In this document: piece after piece, positions 1 to 8,306 of the stretch
Layout: every line of letters begins with the position of its first letter
How positions within the stretch are numbered: the stretch's first letter is position 1
DNA from: Agromyces laixinhei
Lineage (GTDB): Bacteria > Actinomycetota > Actinomycetes > Actinomycetales > Microbacteriaceae
Length of the DNA stretch: 64,000 nucleotides
Direction of reading: 5' to 3'
Assembly (NCBI RefSeq): GCF_006337065.1
Contig: NZ_CP040872.1
Span: forward strand, 2,666,001 to 2,730,000
Position numbers and translations under genes: made by a program
Notes under the pieces: generated by a model
What the model was told of the DNA's origin: nothing
The model's database searches: none
Seen by the model: the letters and a program-made list of their open reading frames with translations, nothing else

Positions 1-742
1 CGTCGCCCGGCGCTCGTACTGCGAAACGGTGCGCCGCAGGGTACCCCGACGGTGCGATGAGGCCGTCGAGAAGCAGCGCGGCATCGGCGACCGTGCGGGC
101 GAGCGGCCCCGACACGCCGAGTCCTGCCAGGCCGGTCAGGCCCGAGCCCGCCGACACACGCCCGCGCGAGGGCTTGACCCCCACGAGCCCGCACGAGGCG
201 GCCGGGATGCGGATCGAACCGCCGCCGTCGGATCCGGGTGCGAAGGGCAGCATTCCGGATGCCACGGCCGCAGCCGCGCCCCCGCTCGAGCCGCCGGCGC
301 CGAGCGAGAGGTTCCACGGGTTGCGGGTGGGCGGCACGCCCACCCCTTCGGTGTAGGAGGGCAGTCCGAACTCCGGTGCCTGCGATTTGCCGAGGCTGAC
401 CGCGCCTGCCGTGTCGACCGCCTGCACGAGTTCGTCTGAGGCATCCGGAACGAAGTCGGTGAATGCACGGGAGCCGAACCGGGCCGGCACGCCGGCGCGG
501 AGGTGCAGGTCTTTGTCTGCGAGCGGAAGCCCCCACAGCGGCGCCGTCTTCGGCACCTCTGCGGTCACCCGGCGCGCCCGCTCGATCGCGGCATCGGGTG
601 TCACGGCCGCGAACGCGCCGACCTCGGGGTTCAGCCGTTCGATGCGGGCGAGGTAGTGCTCGGCCAGTTCGACGGGGGTGACCTCGCCTCGCTGCAGCAT
701 CTGGTGCAGCTCGAACGCGGTGTGATCATGCAGCGACGTCAT
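1..742 (-). CDS. Amidase (amidase signature family), 3' part outside the window
   Basis: This is the N-terminal 247 residues of an amidase-signature hydrolase, which cleaves a carboxamide C-N bond; the substrate cannot be told. The Ser-cisSer-Lys machinery is visible: Lys77 in PLADKD, then the glycine/serine-rich block LGAGGSSGGAAAAVASG and the GSDGGGSIRIPA segment that carries the cis-Ser and the nucleophilic Ser. The start at 742 is favoured because a TAGGCT hexamer lies 7 bases upstream, as in many leaderless genes of this window. The gene is divergent from the membrane protein gene at 792 and runs off the left edge, so its C-terminal third is unseen. Relatives include GatA and aryl amidases; a lone gene without gatB or gatC nearby argues weakly against GatA. 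Confidence 0.93.
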   Translation of the reverse strand, partial: MTSLHDHTAFELHQMLQRGEVTPVELAEHYLARIERLNPEVGAFAAVTPDAAIERARRVTAEVPKTAPLWGLPLADKDLHLRAGVPARFGSRAFTDFVPDASDELVQAVDTAGAVSLGKSQAPEFGLPSYTEGVGVPPTRNPWNLSLGAGGSSGGAAAAVASGMLPFAPGSDGGGSIRIPAASCGLVGVKPSRGRVSAGSGLTGLAGLGVSGPLARTVADAALLLDGLIAPSGYPAAHRFAVRAPGD

Positions 743-749
743 GACTTCG

Positions 750-755
750 AGCCTA
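750..755 (-). promoter_or_regulatory. -10 hexamer (TAGGCT) of the amidase gene, leaderless type
   Basis: TAGGCT ends 7 bases before the ATG at 742, with no Shine-Dalgarno sequence between. Transcription is inferred to begin at or next to the start codon. Confidence 0.55.
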
Positions 756-779
756 CGGCGGCGCGTGTTCCGACGCCGC

Positions 780-785
780 TATCGT
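780..785 (+). promoter_or_regulatory. -10 hexamer (TATCGT), leaderless type
   Basis: TATCGT ends 6 bases before the ATG at 792. Together with the amidase -10 at 750-755 it forms a compact divergent promoter in a 49-base gap. Confidence 0.55.
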
Positions 786-791
786 TGGGCC

Positions 792-1415
792 ATGCTGCTC
801 GGAACATCCATCACGAGGCATCCGCTCGCCTGGGGCGGCGCCTGGGCGGCGCTCTTCGGCGCCGGCATCGTCGTCGCGGCCTTCCTCGACTGGCCCACCT
901 GGGCGTGGTCGCTGCTCGTCGCGGCCCTCGTCGGGCCGAGCCTCGTCGCGACGATCGTCGTGTTGCGAGCGACGCCGCGCGACCACCTCGCGCACCGCAC
1001 CTCGGTGTTCGGTCACTTCTTCTCGCGGTACCTCGCGCTCGTCGCGGCGTTCATCGCGTGGTCGGGATCGGTCGTGCTGGGCGCTGCGATCTCCACGTCG
1101 ATCCAGCTCGCTGCCGAGGGCAACGAAGAGGAACTGACCGGCATCGGCTTCGAGGTGCTCGCTGCCCTCACCCCCGTCGCCGTGACGGTGCTCTGGGCCG
1201 CGCTCATCGTGCGTTGCTCATGGTTCCTCGCACGATTGCGCGGCTGGAGCGAAGCCCCCGCCACGAGCGAGGTGCCCGATGCGATGTTCTCGGCCCGCCC
1301 GCGGCTGCGACGGATCGTGATCGGCCTCGCGCACCCCGGCCTCCTCCTCGCCACGGGGCTCGCCTCCGCGCTGCTCGCAGTGCTGGCCGCAGAGGTCGAG
1401 CTCGCCGTCGTCTGA
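792..1415 (+). CDS. Putative integral membrane protein, function unknown
   Basis: A 207-residue protein with about four to five hydrophobic spans, near residues 12-32, 36-58, 80-105, 122-143 and 175-200, and an Arg-rich cytoplasmic loop (RPRLRR) before the last span. I recognise no family. An in-frame upstream ATG at 741 would add 17 Arg-rich residues, but the -10 hexamer at 780-785 ending 6 bases before 792 supports the shorter form. It is divergent from the amidase gene and convergent with the GNAT gene at 1435. The coding frame is supported by length and hydrophobic pattern only. Confidence 0.75.
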   Translation: MLLGTSITRHPLAWGGAWAALFGAGIVVAAFLDWPTWAWSLLVAALVGPSLVATIVVLRATPRDHLAHRTSVFGHFFSRYLALVAAFIAWSGSVVLGAAISTSIQLAAEGNEEELTGIGFEVLAALTPVAVTVLWAALIVRCSWFLARLRGWSEAPATSEVPDAMFSARPRLRRIVIGLAHPGLLLATGLASALLAVLAAEVELAVV

Positions 1416-1434
1416 GCCCGAGGCATCCGCTCGC

Positions 1435-2013
1435 CTACTTCAGCGACCGCTGCATGAGCACGGTGCCGAGCCAGCGATCGAACTTGAAGCCGACCCTGCC
1501 CATGCGTCCGATCTCGACGAAACCGAACTTCTCATGCAGCGCGATCGAGGCCTCGGCCCCCTGATCGGCGATGACCGCGATCATCTCCTTGAGGCCCGCC
1601 GCCTTCGACCGCTCGATGAGTTCGGTGAGCAGCACGCGGCCGAGCCCCTTGCCGGAGGCCGCGGGCCCGAGGTAGATCGAGTTCTCGACCGTGAACCGGT
1701 AGGCGCGCTTCTGCTTCCACGGCGACACGAGCGCGTAGCCGAGCAGCTGACCTCTCGGTGACTCGGCGACGATGAACGGCATGCCGAGGCGGTCGAGGTA
1801 GGCGAACTTCGTCCTCCACTCGCGAAGCGTCATGGCGTCTTCGTCGAAGGTGACGGTGGAGTTGGCCACGTAGTGGTTGTAGATCTCGCGCACCGCCGGC
1901 AGATCGGTCGCGCGGGCGTCTCGAATCGCGTACTCGAACGGGGTCTCGGCCGGCACGGCCTTCCGCAGGTGCCGGGGCAGCACACGGCGCTCCTGGTATT
2001 CCTCTTCGAGCAT
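1435..2013 (-). CDS. GNAT family N-acetyltransferase (phosphinothricin acetyltransferase-like)
   Basis: A 192-residue acetyl-CoA-dependent acyltransferase. The N-terminal 25 residues are an extra charged segment (MLEEEYQERR). The GNAT fold follows: the sequence IRDARATDLPAVREIYNHYV opens the domain, and the acetyl-CoA pyrophosphate loop GPAASGKGLGRVLL sits near residues 130-145. The segments EIYNHYV and SIALHEKFGFVEIGRMGRVGFKF match the Pat/YncA subgroup, which acetylates small amines, among them phosphinothricin and methionine sulfoximine. The true substrate is unknown. The start at 2013 is chosen because TACCCT ends 7 bases upstream. The gene stands alone between a convergent membrane protein gene and the ung operon. 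Confidence 0.9.
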   Translation of the reverse strand: MLEEEYQERRVLPRHLRKAVPAETPFEYAIRDARATDLPAVREIYNHYVANSTVTFDEDAMTLREWRTKFAYLDRLGMPFIVAESPRGQLLGYALVSPWKQKRAYRFTVENSIYLGPAASGKGLGRVLLTELIERSKAAGLKEMIAVIADQGAEASIALHEKFGFVEIGRMGRVGFKFDRWLGTVLMQRSLK

Positions 2014-2020
2014 GCGGCCA

Positions 2021-2026
2021 AGGGTA
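2021..2026 (-). promoter_or_regulatory. -10 hexamer (TACCCT) of the GNAT gene, leaderless type
   Basis: TACCCT ends 7 bases before the ATG at 2013 and no ribosome binding site intervenes. Confidence 0.5.
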
Positions 2027-2071
2027 CCCGCGGCATGTTGCCGCCCGGTTACGCGGGCGGCGCCGGGCCGG

Positions 2072-2779
2072 TCACGCCGGCAGATCCCACTCGACCGGCG
2101 CCGCGCCCTGTGACTCGAGCAGGGCGTTCGCGCGGCTGAAGGGCCTCGACCCGAAGAACCCCCGCGACGCGGAGAGCGGGCTCGGGTGCGCCGATTCGAT
2201 GACCGGCACGTCGCCGAACAGCGGCCGCAGACGCTGCGCGTCGCGCCCCCAGAGTATCGCCACGAGGGGTGTGTCGCGCGCGACGAGCGTGCGGATCGCG
2301 TGGTCGGTGACCTGTTCCCAGCCCCGGCCGCGGTGCGAGCCCGATGCACCGGGCCCGACCGTCAGCACACGGTTCAGCAGCATGACCCCGTTCCTGCTCC
2401 ACGGCGTGAGGTCGCCGTGGGGCAGGGCAGGCGCGCCGAGGTCGTCGACGAGCTCGCGCGAGATGTTGGCGAGGCTCCGCGGCAGCGGGCGCACATGCCG
2501 GTCGACCGCGAACGCGAGGCCGATCGGATGCCCCGGCGTGGGGTACGGGTCCTGACCGACGACGAGCACGCGCACCTCGGCGAGCGGCGCCCGGAACGCG
2601 CGCAGCACGTGCTCGCGGGCCGGAAGGTACCCCCGCCCGGCGGCGATCTCGGCCTGAAGGAATCCGTCGAGCTCGGCGAGGTCGGAGGTGACCGCGGCGA
2701 GCGACCCGGCCCAGCCGGCATCGAGGCGCCCGGCTGCCACGAGCTCGTCGAGCTCGTGGAGCGGGATCGGCCGCGGCAC
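2072..2779 (-). CDS. ung: Uracil-DNA glycosylase, family 1
   Basis: A 235-residue enzyme that removes uracil from DNA to start base-excision repair. The water-activating motif [11 protein letters not shown] (Asp77) and the DNA-intercalating loop [18 protein letters not shown] (His198) are both intact, and the length is normal for family-1 Ung. It is the last gene of a three-gene operon: its ATG at 2779 directly abuts the TGA of the S51 peptidase gene, so translation is probably coupled. The start is set by that junction and by the family N-terminus. The operon promoter is the -10 at 4045-4050. Confidence 0.97.
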   Translation of the reverse strand: MPRPIPLHELDELVAAGRLDAGWAGSLAAVTSDLAELDGFLQAEIAAGRGYLPAREHVLRAFRAPLAEVRVLVVGQDPYPTPGHPIGLAFAVDRHVRPLPRSLANISRELVDDLGAPALPHGDLTPWSRNGVMLLNRVLTVGPGASGSHRGRGWEQVTDHAIRTLVARDTPLVAILWGRDAQRLRPLFGDVPVIESAHPSPLSASRGFFGSRPFSRANALLESQGAAPVEWDLPA

Positions 2780-3517
2780 TCAGACGCCGATCGTGGAGAC
2801 CAGCACGCCGCCCTCGGTCGGCAGGACTCGCCAGACGCTGCCCGTGCCCACGGCGCTGAGACGGCCGTCGCCGACGATCAACGCCGTGCGTTCGTCGATG
2901 CCGAGACCGCCGCTGATGAGCCCGGATTCGACGGCGGCGACCAGTCGGGAGAGCATGCCGCGCTGAGCGACGTGCACCTCGATGGCGACGTCGACCAAGC
3001 CGATCCCGGACTCGATCTCGAGCTCCTGCCCCGGCTCCGCCGATCCGTCGGCCGCCGGCTCCTCCGGTGCCACGAGCACGCCGCCGATGCGCGAACCGCT
3101 CCCGAGCGAGCCCTCCGCCGCGACCATCGCGCCGGCCGAGACGCCGAGGTAGGGCACCCCATCGGCGACCTGTCGGCGCAGCTCGCCGAACAGCGGTTCG
3201 AGTCCGGCACGCACCTCTTCGACGAAGCCGCCACCGACGGCGATGCCGTCGACGTCGGCGATCGCGCTGAGCGCGACCGGCTGACCGGGCCGCCCTGCGG
3301 TCGCGTGCACGTCGATCCCATCGCCGTCGACCGCCGTCAGGAGGCCTGCGAGTTCCGCGGCCTTCTCGTGCGCCTCGGGGTGCAACGAGATCACGGCGAT
3401 GCGCGGCCGGGCTCGGCCGGCTGCGTTGCCCCGAGCGGCGGCCTCGGCGACGAACGGCGCGTACAACGCGAGGTCCTCTGCGGTGGCCGCCCGGCCGCCC
3501 AAGAGGTGCACGCTCAT
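2780..3517 (-). CDS. Peptidase S51-family (dipeptidase E / cyanophycinase-like) protein
   Basis: A 245-residue protein of the serine peptidase S51 fold. The nucleophile elbow GVSAGAM (Ser127) and the preceding AVGGGFVEE stretch at about 94-101 are characteristic. Family members are dipeptidase E, which cleaves Asp-X dipeptides, and cyanophycinase; which substrate applies here cannot be read from sequence. It overlaps the upstream phosphoribosyltransferase by four bases (3514-3517) and abuts ung. Several related actinobacterial proteins lack demonstrated activity, so the name describes the fold rather than a proven reaction. Confidence 0.85.
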   Translation of the reverse strand: MSVHLLGGRAATAEDLALYAPFVAEAAARGNAAGRARPRIAVISLHPEAHEKAAELAGLLTAVDGDGIDVHATAGRPGQPVALSAIADVDGIAVGGGFVEEVRAGLEPLFGELRRQVADGVPYLGVSAGAMVAAEGSLGSGSRIGGVLVAPEEPAADGSAEPGQELEIESGIGLVDVAIEVHVAQRGMLSRLVAAVESGLISGGLGIDERTALIVGDGRLSAVGTGSVWRVLPTEGGVLVSTIGV

Positions 3518-4038
3518 GCTGCGCCCTCTGCGACCTCGACGGGCGGCAGCGCCGACCAGGGGAAGACGATCCAGTCATCGGTGCGGCGGTAGTCGAAGTC
3601 GGGCGCGAGCACGGTGTGCGATTTCGTGTAGAGCGTCGCGGTGCGCACCTCGGCGCCTTCGTCGGTGAGCAGGGCGAGCACCTTCGCGAGGGTGCGTCCC
3701 GAGTCGGAGACGTCGTCGACGAGCAGCACTCGCTTGCCGGCGAGCGCGGGCGCATCGAGCATCGGCGGATGCAGCACGGGCTCGGGCAGCCGCTCGTCGA
3801 TGCCCGTATAGAACTCGACGTTGATCGAGCCGCACGCCTTGGTGCCGAGGGCGTACGCGATCGCGCCGGCGATCAGCAGTCCGCCACGGGCGATGGCGAT
3901 CACGACGTCGGGCTGGAAGCCAGACCGGAGCACGTCGCTCGCGAGCGAGCGCGCCGCCTCACCGAACTCATCCCAGGTGAGGATCTCGCGGCGGATCCCG
4001 TCGGCGCCTCCCGCGGCGTCGTTCGCATCGAAGGTCAT
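3514..4038 (-). CDS. Type I phosphoribosyltransferase (purine Gpt/Hpt-like)
   Basis: A 174-residue PRTase. The PRPP-binding signature VLLVDDVSDSGRTL is intact, and a second loop (IAIARGGLLIAGAIA) binds pyrophosphate. The closest recognisable type is the bacterial xanthine/guanine phosphoribosyltransferase group, so a role in purine salvage is inferred, but the base-recognition loop is not diagnostic. It heads the operon with the S51 peptidase and ung. The start at 4038 is supported by TACCCT ending 6 bases upstream; an open frame extends to 4125 but gives an atypical Arg-rich N-terminus. Confidence 0.88.
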   Translation of the reverse strand: MTFDANDAAGGADGIRREILTWDEFGEAARSLASDVLRSGFQPDVVIAIARGGLLIAGAIAYALGTKACGSINVEFYTGIDERLPEPVLHPPMLDAPALAGKRVLLVDDVSDSGRTLAKVLALLTDEGAEVRTATLYTKSHTVLAPDFDYRRTDDWIVFPWSALPPVEVAEGAA

Positions 4039-4044
4039 GCTCCG

Positions 4045-4050
4045 AGGGTA
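4045..4050 (-). promoter_or_regulatory. -10 hexamer (TACCCT) of the PRTase-S51-ung operon, leaderless type
   Basis: TACCCT ends 6 bases before the ATG at 4038; no Shine-Dalgarno sequence is present. Confidence 0.5.
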
Positions 4051-4090
4051 GCGCCGTGCGCCGTAGCCGTGCAGGCCGGGGCAACCCGAC

Positions 4091-4786
4091 TCACACCGTG
4101 CCGTCGGCGGGCGGGCCCTCATCATGACCGCGTCGCGCCGAGCCGATGCGCTCGTTGATGAGCGAGATGATCGTCGCCGAGGCGGTGCCGACGATCGCGA
4201 TGCCGCCGGCCATGAGCAGCACGGCGTAGATCCGCCCGGGAATCGTGATCGGGTAGGTATCGCCGTACCCGACGGTCGCGATGGTCACGATCGCCCACCA
4301 GATGGCCTCGCCGAAGCTCGTGATGGTGGCGCCGGGAGCGTCGCGCTCGGCCGCGAGCGTCGCGAGCGCGACGAAGTAGACGAACACGATCGAGTAGCTG
4401 AGCGCGAAGACGATGATGTTCGTGCGCACCGCAGCGCCCGTGCGGCGGCGCAGGTAGGGCACCTGCCGGAGGAGCTCGAGCACACGCAGCGCCCGGAACA
4501 GCGGAATCAGCGCCGAGAGCACATCCACCGGGTGGTGCCAGACGAACGACCATCGCCCGCCGGTCGGTGTCAGCACGATGCGCACGAGCACGTCGACGAT
4601 GAAGACCGCCCACGCGGCCACGAGCGTCACGACGAGCGTCGACCACAGCGGCCCCGACGTTGCCGGCATGAGAATCACCACGGAGTACGCGACGATGAAG
4701 AGCACGCCGAGCACCACGAGCGGTGTCGCGGTGACGCGTTCCCAGCGTGTTCGCGCCGGCGACGCCGCCACGTCGGCCACGGTCAT
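4091..4786 (-). CDS. Voltage-gated-type potassium channel (ion transport domain)
   Basis: A 231-residue membrane protein with the classical pore loop: AIWWAIVTIATVGYGDTYPI contains the K+ selectivity filter TVGYGD. Spans near residues 22-42 and 52-75 plus an Arg-bearing helix (FRALRVLELLRQV, RRRTG) resemble a reduced voltage-sensor domain, followed by the two pore helices. The short cytoplasmic tail has no RCK/TrkA-N domain. It overlaps the preceding SDR gene by four bases (ATGA at 4783-4786) and is therefore translationally coupled to it. Tetramers in the plasma membrane conducting K+ are expected from the family. Confidence 0.92.
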   Translation of the reverse strand: MTVADVAASPARTRWERVTATPLVVLGVLFIVAYSVVILMPATSGPLWSTLVVTLVAAWAVFIVDVLVRIVLTPTGGRWSFVWHHPVDVLSALIPLFRALRVLELLRQVPYLRRRTGAAVRTNIIVFALSYSIVFVYFVALATLAAERDAPGATITSFGEAIWWAIVTIATVGYGDTYPITIPGRIYAVLLMAGGIAIVGTASATIISLINERIGSARRGHDEGPPADGTV

Positions 4787-5568
4787 TCCCCGCCTTCGCG
4801 CACCGAGAGCGTGCCCTTGGCGAGTCGGTACGGGGCGGCCTGCGCGACGGGCTTCACGACGATCAGGTCGAGGTCGACGTGCCGCGGCTTCAACACGGCG
4901 TCGGCGATGACCCCCGCGATGTCGTCGGCGACGAGCGGTTCGGGCACGTCATCGTAGACGGCGTCGGCCCTCGCTCGGTCGCCGCCGAAGCGCACGAGCG
5001 CGAACTCGTCGGTCTTCACGAGGCCCGGCGCGACCTCGATGACCCGCAGCGGTTCGCCGTTGAGCTCGAGCCGCAACACCTCGGTGAGCGCGTGCGCGGC
5101 GAACTTGGCGGCGTTGTATCCGCCGCCGCCGACATAGGCGGTGTGCCCCGCGATCGACGTGACGTTCACGATGTCGGCGACGCCGCGATCGACCGCGCCG
5201 CGGCGCAGGAGCGGCAGCAGCGCGCTCGTCACGCGCTTGAGGGCGAGCACGTTGACCTCGAACATCCATGCCCAGTCGTCGATGTCGGACGCCTCGACCG
5301 AGTCGAGCCCCTTCGCGCCGCCGGCGTTGTTCACGAGCGCGTGCACGGGGCCGGTCGCCTCGAGGTGGTCGCGGAGCCGATCGATGTCGGCCTGCTTCGT
5401 GAGGTCGGCGACGACGACGGATGCCCCGGTCTCCGCGGCGAGCGCCCGAAGCCGCTCCTCGCGGCGGGCGACACCGACGACGCTCCATCCGGCCGCGCGG
5501 AATGCTCGTACCGTCGCCTCGCCGATGCCGGAACTCGCTCCTGTCACGACCACACGCAACTCGCTCAT
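4783..5568 (-). CDS. Short-chain dehydrogenase/reductase (YdfG-like)
   Basis: A 261-residue classical SDR. The cofactor-binding motif TGASSGIG is at residues 9-16 with ARREER after beta-2 (NADP preference inferred), NNAG near 87-90, the catalytic Ser in NVTSIAG, and YNAAK as Tyr-x3-Lys. The ALKRVT and PGLVKTDEF segments are typical of YdfG-type enzymes that reduce 3-hydroxy acids such as serine and allo-threonine, but the substrate is not proven. The start is decided by CAGAAT ending 6 bases upstream. It is first in an operon with the K+ channel and divergent from the acyltransferase gene. Confidence 0.93.
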   Translation of the reverse strand: MSELRVVVTGASSGIGEATVRAFRAAGWSVVGVARREERLRALAAETGASVVVADLTKQADIDRLRDHLEATGPVHALVNNAGGAKGLDSVEASDIDDWAWMFEVNVLALKRVTSALLPLLRRGAVDRGVADIVNVTSIAGHTAYVGGGGYNAAKFAAHALTEVLRLELNGEPLRVIEVAPGLVKTDEFALVRFGGDRARADAVYDDVPEPLVADDIAGVIADAVLKPRHVDLDLIVVKPVAQAAPYRLAKGTLSVREGGE

Positions 5569-5574
5569 GCGCCC

Positions 5575-5580
5575 ATTCTG
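5575..5580 (-). promoter_or_regulatory. -10 hexamer (CAGAAT) of the SDR/channel operon, leaderless type
   Basis: CAGAAT ends 6 bases before the ATG at 5568. The opposing -10 for the acyltransferase gene lies 24 bases away. Confidence 0.4.
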
Positions 5581-5604
5581 CCGTGATCGGCGCCGGTCGT
5601 GCGG

Positions 5605-5610
5605 TTGAAT
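5605..5610 (+). promoter_or_regulatory. -10 hexamer (TTGAAT) of the acyltransferase gene, leaderless type
   Basis: TTGAAT ends 6 bases before the ATG at 5617 and favours it over an in-frame GTG at 5599. Confidence 0.4.
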
Positions 5611-5616
5611 GGAGTG

Positions 5617-6717
5617 ATGCATTCGCAGCCTCCGCCGACTCAGGCCAAGCGCAGGCGAGTCCCCATGTGGGACAACGCCCGGTGGATCGCGATCACCCTC
5701 GTCGTCGTCGGCCACGGCATCCTCCCGCTCATCGGCGAAGACAACGTGGCCTACAGCGTCTACCTGTTCATCTACTCGTTCCACGTGGCCGTCTTCGTGA
5801 CGGTCAGCGGGTACTTCGCGAAGTCCGGTCCGCCCAACGCCCGTGCGCTCCGGCAGATCCTCACCGACATCGTCTTCCCCTTCTTCATCTTCGAGACGAT
5901 CTGGACGATCATCCGCTGGGTGCTCGGTGCCGAGTTCGCACTCGACTTCACGACGGCATCGTGGACCCTCTGGTTCCTCATCGCCCTCGCGGTCTGGCGC
6001 ATCGTGCTGCCCTACCTCGTGCTCCTGCGCTACCCGCTGCTCATCTCGATCGCGATCTCGATCGGCGCCGGTTACACCGAGACGATCGACTCGACGCTCG
6101 CCCTGACGCGCACGCTCGGCATGCTCCCGTTCTTCGTGTTCGGGTGGAAGCTGCGGCAGTTGCAGTTGACCGGCCGCTGGCTCGAGCTCGGCACGGCGGC
6201 GACCTGGCGCTGGCGAGCCGGCGCGATCGTGCTGTTCTGCGCGGCGCTCGTGATCATGCCCGCCGCGATCGAGACCTGGCGCGATCTGAAGCTCCGCCGC
6301 TTCATGCTCTACGACGAGTCGTATCAGGCGATCGGCTACGACGAGCCGTGGTCGGGTGTCATCCGGCTGGGGCTCATGCTCATCGCGATGGCCCTCACCG
6401 TCGCCTTCCTCGTCGTCATGCCGCGCGGCGCCCACTGGTTCACACCGTTCGGCACCGCGACGATGTACATCTACCTGCTGCACACCTTCGTGCTCTTCCC
6501 GTTCCGCGAGAGCGGTCTGCTCGCCGGCTACCAGCCGTTCTGGGTGCTTCCCGCGATGATCGTCTTCTGCATCGCGATCTCGATCGTGCTCTCGCTGAAG
6601 TCCGTACGACGGGTGTTCCGGCCCCTCGTCCAGCCCCGGGCGCGGTGGCTGTTCCGGCCCGAACCGTCGACGGCGACCGGCACGCTCGTGCTGCCGCCCG
6701 ACGGCGAACTGAAGTAG
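5617..6717 (+). CDS. Acyltransferase 3 family membrane protein
   Basis: A 366-residue polytopic protein of the Acyl_transf_3 (OafA/NolL-like) family. The conserved N-terminal block DNARWIAITLVVVGHGILPL carries the catalytic-type His at the end of the first span, followed by YSFHVAVFVTVSGYFAK, typical of the family; about ten spans follow. These enzymes move acyl groups onto glycans or other acceptors at the membrane; the acceptor is unknown. An in-frame GTG at 5599 would add six residues. The gene is monocistronic, divergent from the SDR operon, and followed by metY on the same strand. Confidence 0.9.
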   Translation: MHSQPPPTQAKRRRVPMWDNARWIAITLVVVGHGILPLIGEDNVAYSVYLFIYSFHVAVFVTVSGYFAKSGPPNARALRQILTDIVFPFFIFETIWTIIRWVLGAEFALDFTTASWTLWFLIALAVWRIVLPYLVLLRYPLLISIAISIGAGYTETIDSTLALTRTLGMLPFFVFGWKLRQLQLTGRWLELGTAATWRWRAGAIVLFCAALVIMPAAIETWRDLKLRRFMLYDESYQAIGYDEPWSGVIRLGLMLIAMALTVAFLVVMPRGAHWFTPFGTATMYIYLLHTFVLFPFRESGLLAGYQPFWVLPAMIVFCIAISIVLSLKSVRRVFRPLVQPRARWLFRPEPSTATGTLVLPPDGELK

Positions 6718-6762
6718 CCCGCGAGCGGATGCCTCGCGCGTGACGCCGTGTTGCGGCATCCG

Positions 6763-6791
6763 TTGCCCGGCCCCGCCTGCCCGCCTAGCCT
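6763..6791 (+). promoter_or_regulatory. Candidate sigma-70-type promoter of metY (TTGCCC-17-TAGCCT)
   Basis: TTGCCC (6763-6768) and TAGCCT (6786-6791) are separated by exactly 17 bases. The predicted start lies about 44 bases before the metY ATG, leaving a leader with a Shine-Dalgarno (GAGGAG at 6830-6835). No riboswitch fold is evident in that leader. Confidence 0.5.
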
Positions 6792-6841
6792 TGCTCGAAA
6801 GCTGCGGCGAACCCGCCCGAGCCGTTCCTGAGGAGACATCC

Positions 6842-8164
6842 ATGACCGAGACCGCCGACTGGCGCTTCGAGACCAAGCAGGTGCACTCGGGGGCCGCCCC
6901 CGACCCGGTGACCAACGCCCGCGCCACGCCGATCTACCAGACCACGTCGTATGTGTTCAACAGCTCCGAACACGCGCAGAACCTGTTCGCGCTCGCGGAG
7001 TTCGGCAACATCTACACCCGCATCCAGAACCCGACGCAGGCCGTCGTCGAAGAGCGGGTCGCCGCGCTCGAGGGCGGCACCGGTGCGCTGCTCGTGGCCT
7101 CCGGCCAGTCCGCGTCGACCTTCGCGGTGCTGAACATCGCACAGGCCGGCGATCACATCGTCTCGTCGTCATCGATCTACGGCGGCACGTACAACCTCTT
7201 CAAGTACACGCTCGCCAAGCTCGGCATCGAGGCGACCTTCGTCGAGAATCAGGACGACGCCGAGGAATGGCGTCGAGCCGTGCGCCCGAACACGAAGCTC
7301 TTCTTCGCCGAGACGATCGGCAACCCGAAGATCAACGTGCTCGACATCGGCCTCGTCTCGGGCCTCGCCCACGACGCGGGCGTGCCGCTCATCGTCGACA
7401 ACACGATCGCGACCCCGTACCTGATCCGGCCGTTCGAGCACGGCGCCGACATCGTGCTGCACTCGGCGACGAAGTTCCTCGGCGGGCACGGCACGACCAT
7501 CGGCGGCGTCATCGTCGACGGCGGCACGTTCGAGTGGTCGAAGAACGTCGAGAAGTTCCCGGGCCTGACCGAGCCCGACCCGTCGTACCACGGCGCGAGC
7601 TACACGGCCGCGGTCGGCGACGGCCTCGCCTACATCATCAAGGCACGTGTGCAACTGCTGCGCGACCTCGGCGCGGCGATCGCACCGAACAGCGCCTGGC
7701 TGCTGCTGCAGGGCATCGAGACGCTGTCGCTCCGCATCGAGCGACACGTGGCGAACGCCCAGGAGATCGCGGAGTGGCTCGACAACCACCCCGACGTCGC
7801 GAGCGTCAACTACTCGGGCCTCCCGTCGAGCCCGTGGTACGCGGCGGCCAACACCTACGCGCCCAATGGCGTCGGCGCCGTGCTCTCCTTCGAGCTGAAG
7901 GGCGGCGTCGACGCCGGCCGTGCGCTCGTCGACAACCTCTCGCTGTTCAGCCACCTCGCCAACATCGGCGACGTGCGCTCGCTCGTCATCCACCCGGCCT
8001 CGACGACCCATTCGCAACTGACCCCTGAGCAGCAACTCACGAGCGGCGTCACGCCTGGCCTCGTGCGCCTGTCGGTCGGCATCGAGAGCGTCGACGACCT
8101 GAAGGCCGACCTCGAGGCGGGCTTCGCCGCCGCACGTGTCGCCACCGAGGCCGCGCGCGTCTGA
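6842..8164 (+). CDS. metY: O-acetylhomoserine sulfhydrylase
   Basis: A 440-residue PLP enzyme of the Cys/Met metabolism family. It makes homocysteine (or methionine with methanethiol) from O-acetylhomoserine and sulfide. The PLP lysine lies in [11 protein letters not shown], the phosphate-binding loop in VASGQSAS, and the long C-terminal domain ends [20 protein letters not shown], diagnostic of MetY rather than the shorter cystathionine synthase. The start is set by the ribosome binding site GAGGAGAC seven bases upstream; earlier in-frame codons lie in the promoter. metX, which makes its substrate, follows after a strong terminator, giving the direct sulfhydrylation route to methionine. Confidence 0.97.
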   Translation: MTETADWRFETKQVHSGAAPDPVTNARATPIYQTTSYVFNSSEHAQNLFALAEFGNIYTRIQNPTQAVVEERVAALEGGTGALLVASGQSASTFAVLNIAQAGDHIVSSSSIYGGTYNLFKYTLAKLGIEATFVENQDDAEEWRRAVRPNTKLFFAETIGNPKINVLDIGLVSGLAHDAGVPLIVDNTIATPYLIRPFEHGADIVLHSATKFLGGHGTTIGGVIVDGGTFEWSKNVEKFPGLTEPDPSYHGASYTAAVGDGLAYIIKARVQLLRDLGAAIAPNSAWLLLQGIETLSLRIERHVANAQEIAEWLDNHPDVASVNYSGLPSSPWYAAANTYAPNGVGAVLSFELKGGVDAGRALVDNLSLFSHLANIGDVRSLVIHPASTTHSQLTPEQQLTSGVTPGLVRLSVGIESVDDLKADLEAGFAAARVATEAARV

Positions 8165-8179
8165 ACCCACGCTGAACAC

Positions 8180-8217
8180 CCGAATTGCCCGATTCTCCGC
8201 AGAGTCGGGCAATTCGG
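8180..8217. terminator. Strong hairpin terminator between metY and metX
   Basis: A 17-bp stem with one G-U-type pair closes a four-base loop (CCGC) and begins 15 bases after the metY stop. No U-tract follows, as is usual in high-GC actinobacteria. It implies that metX has its own promoter. Confidence 0.75.
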
Positions 8218-8294
8218 CGTTTCGCCTCATCCGTTGACGCTCCGGCCTCGCCACGCACCTGCGTAACAAACGACGGCGGACTCCGAGACTCCGG

Positions 8295-8300
8295 GAGAAT
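8295..8300 (+). promoter_or_regulatory. Weak -10 hexamer (GAGAAT) of metX, leaderless type
   Basis: GAGAAT ends 6 bases before the metX ATG and no Shine-Dalgarno is present. It departs from TANNNT at the first base, so this is tentative. Confidence 0.3.
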
Positions 8301-8306
8301 CGAAGC

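Noticed and set aside
2049..3755. 568-codon minus-strand frame across ung, the S51 gene and part of the PRTase gene
   Set aside because: Arg-rich shadow frame; three recognised genes occupy the region in other frames.
4783..6927. Long minus-strand frame extending the SDR gene upstream across the acyltransferase gene
   Set aside because: The upstream part is Arg/Glu/Asp-rich antisense sequence, and a leaderless -10 marks the SDR start at 5568.
8181..8216. Inverted repeat after metY as a possible SAM or cobalamin riboswitch for metX
   Set aside because: A single perfect stem without the multi-helix core or conserved bulges of those riboswitches; a terminator explains it.
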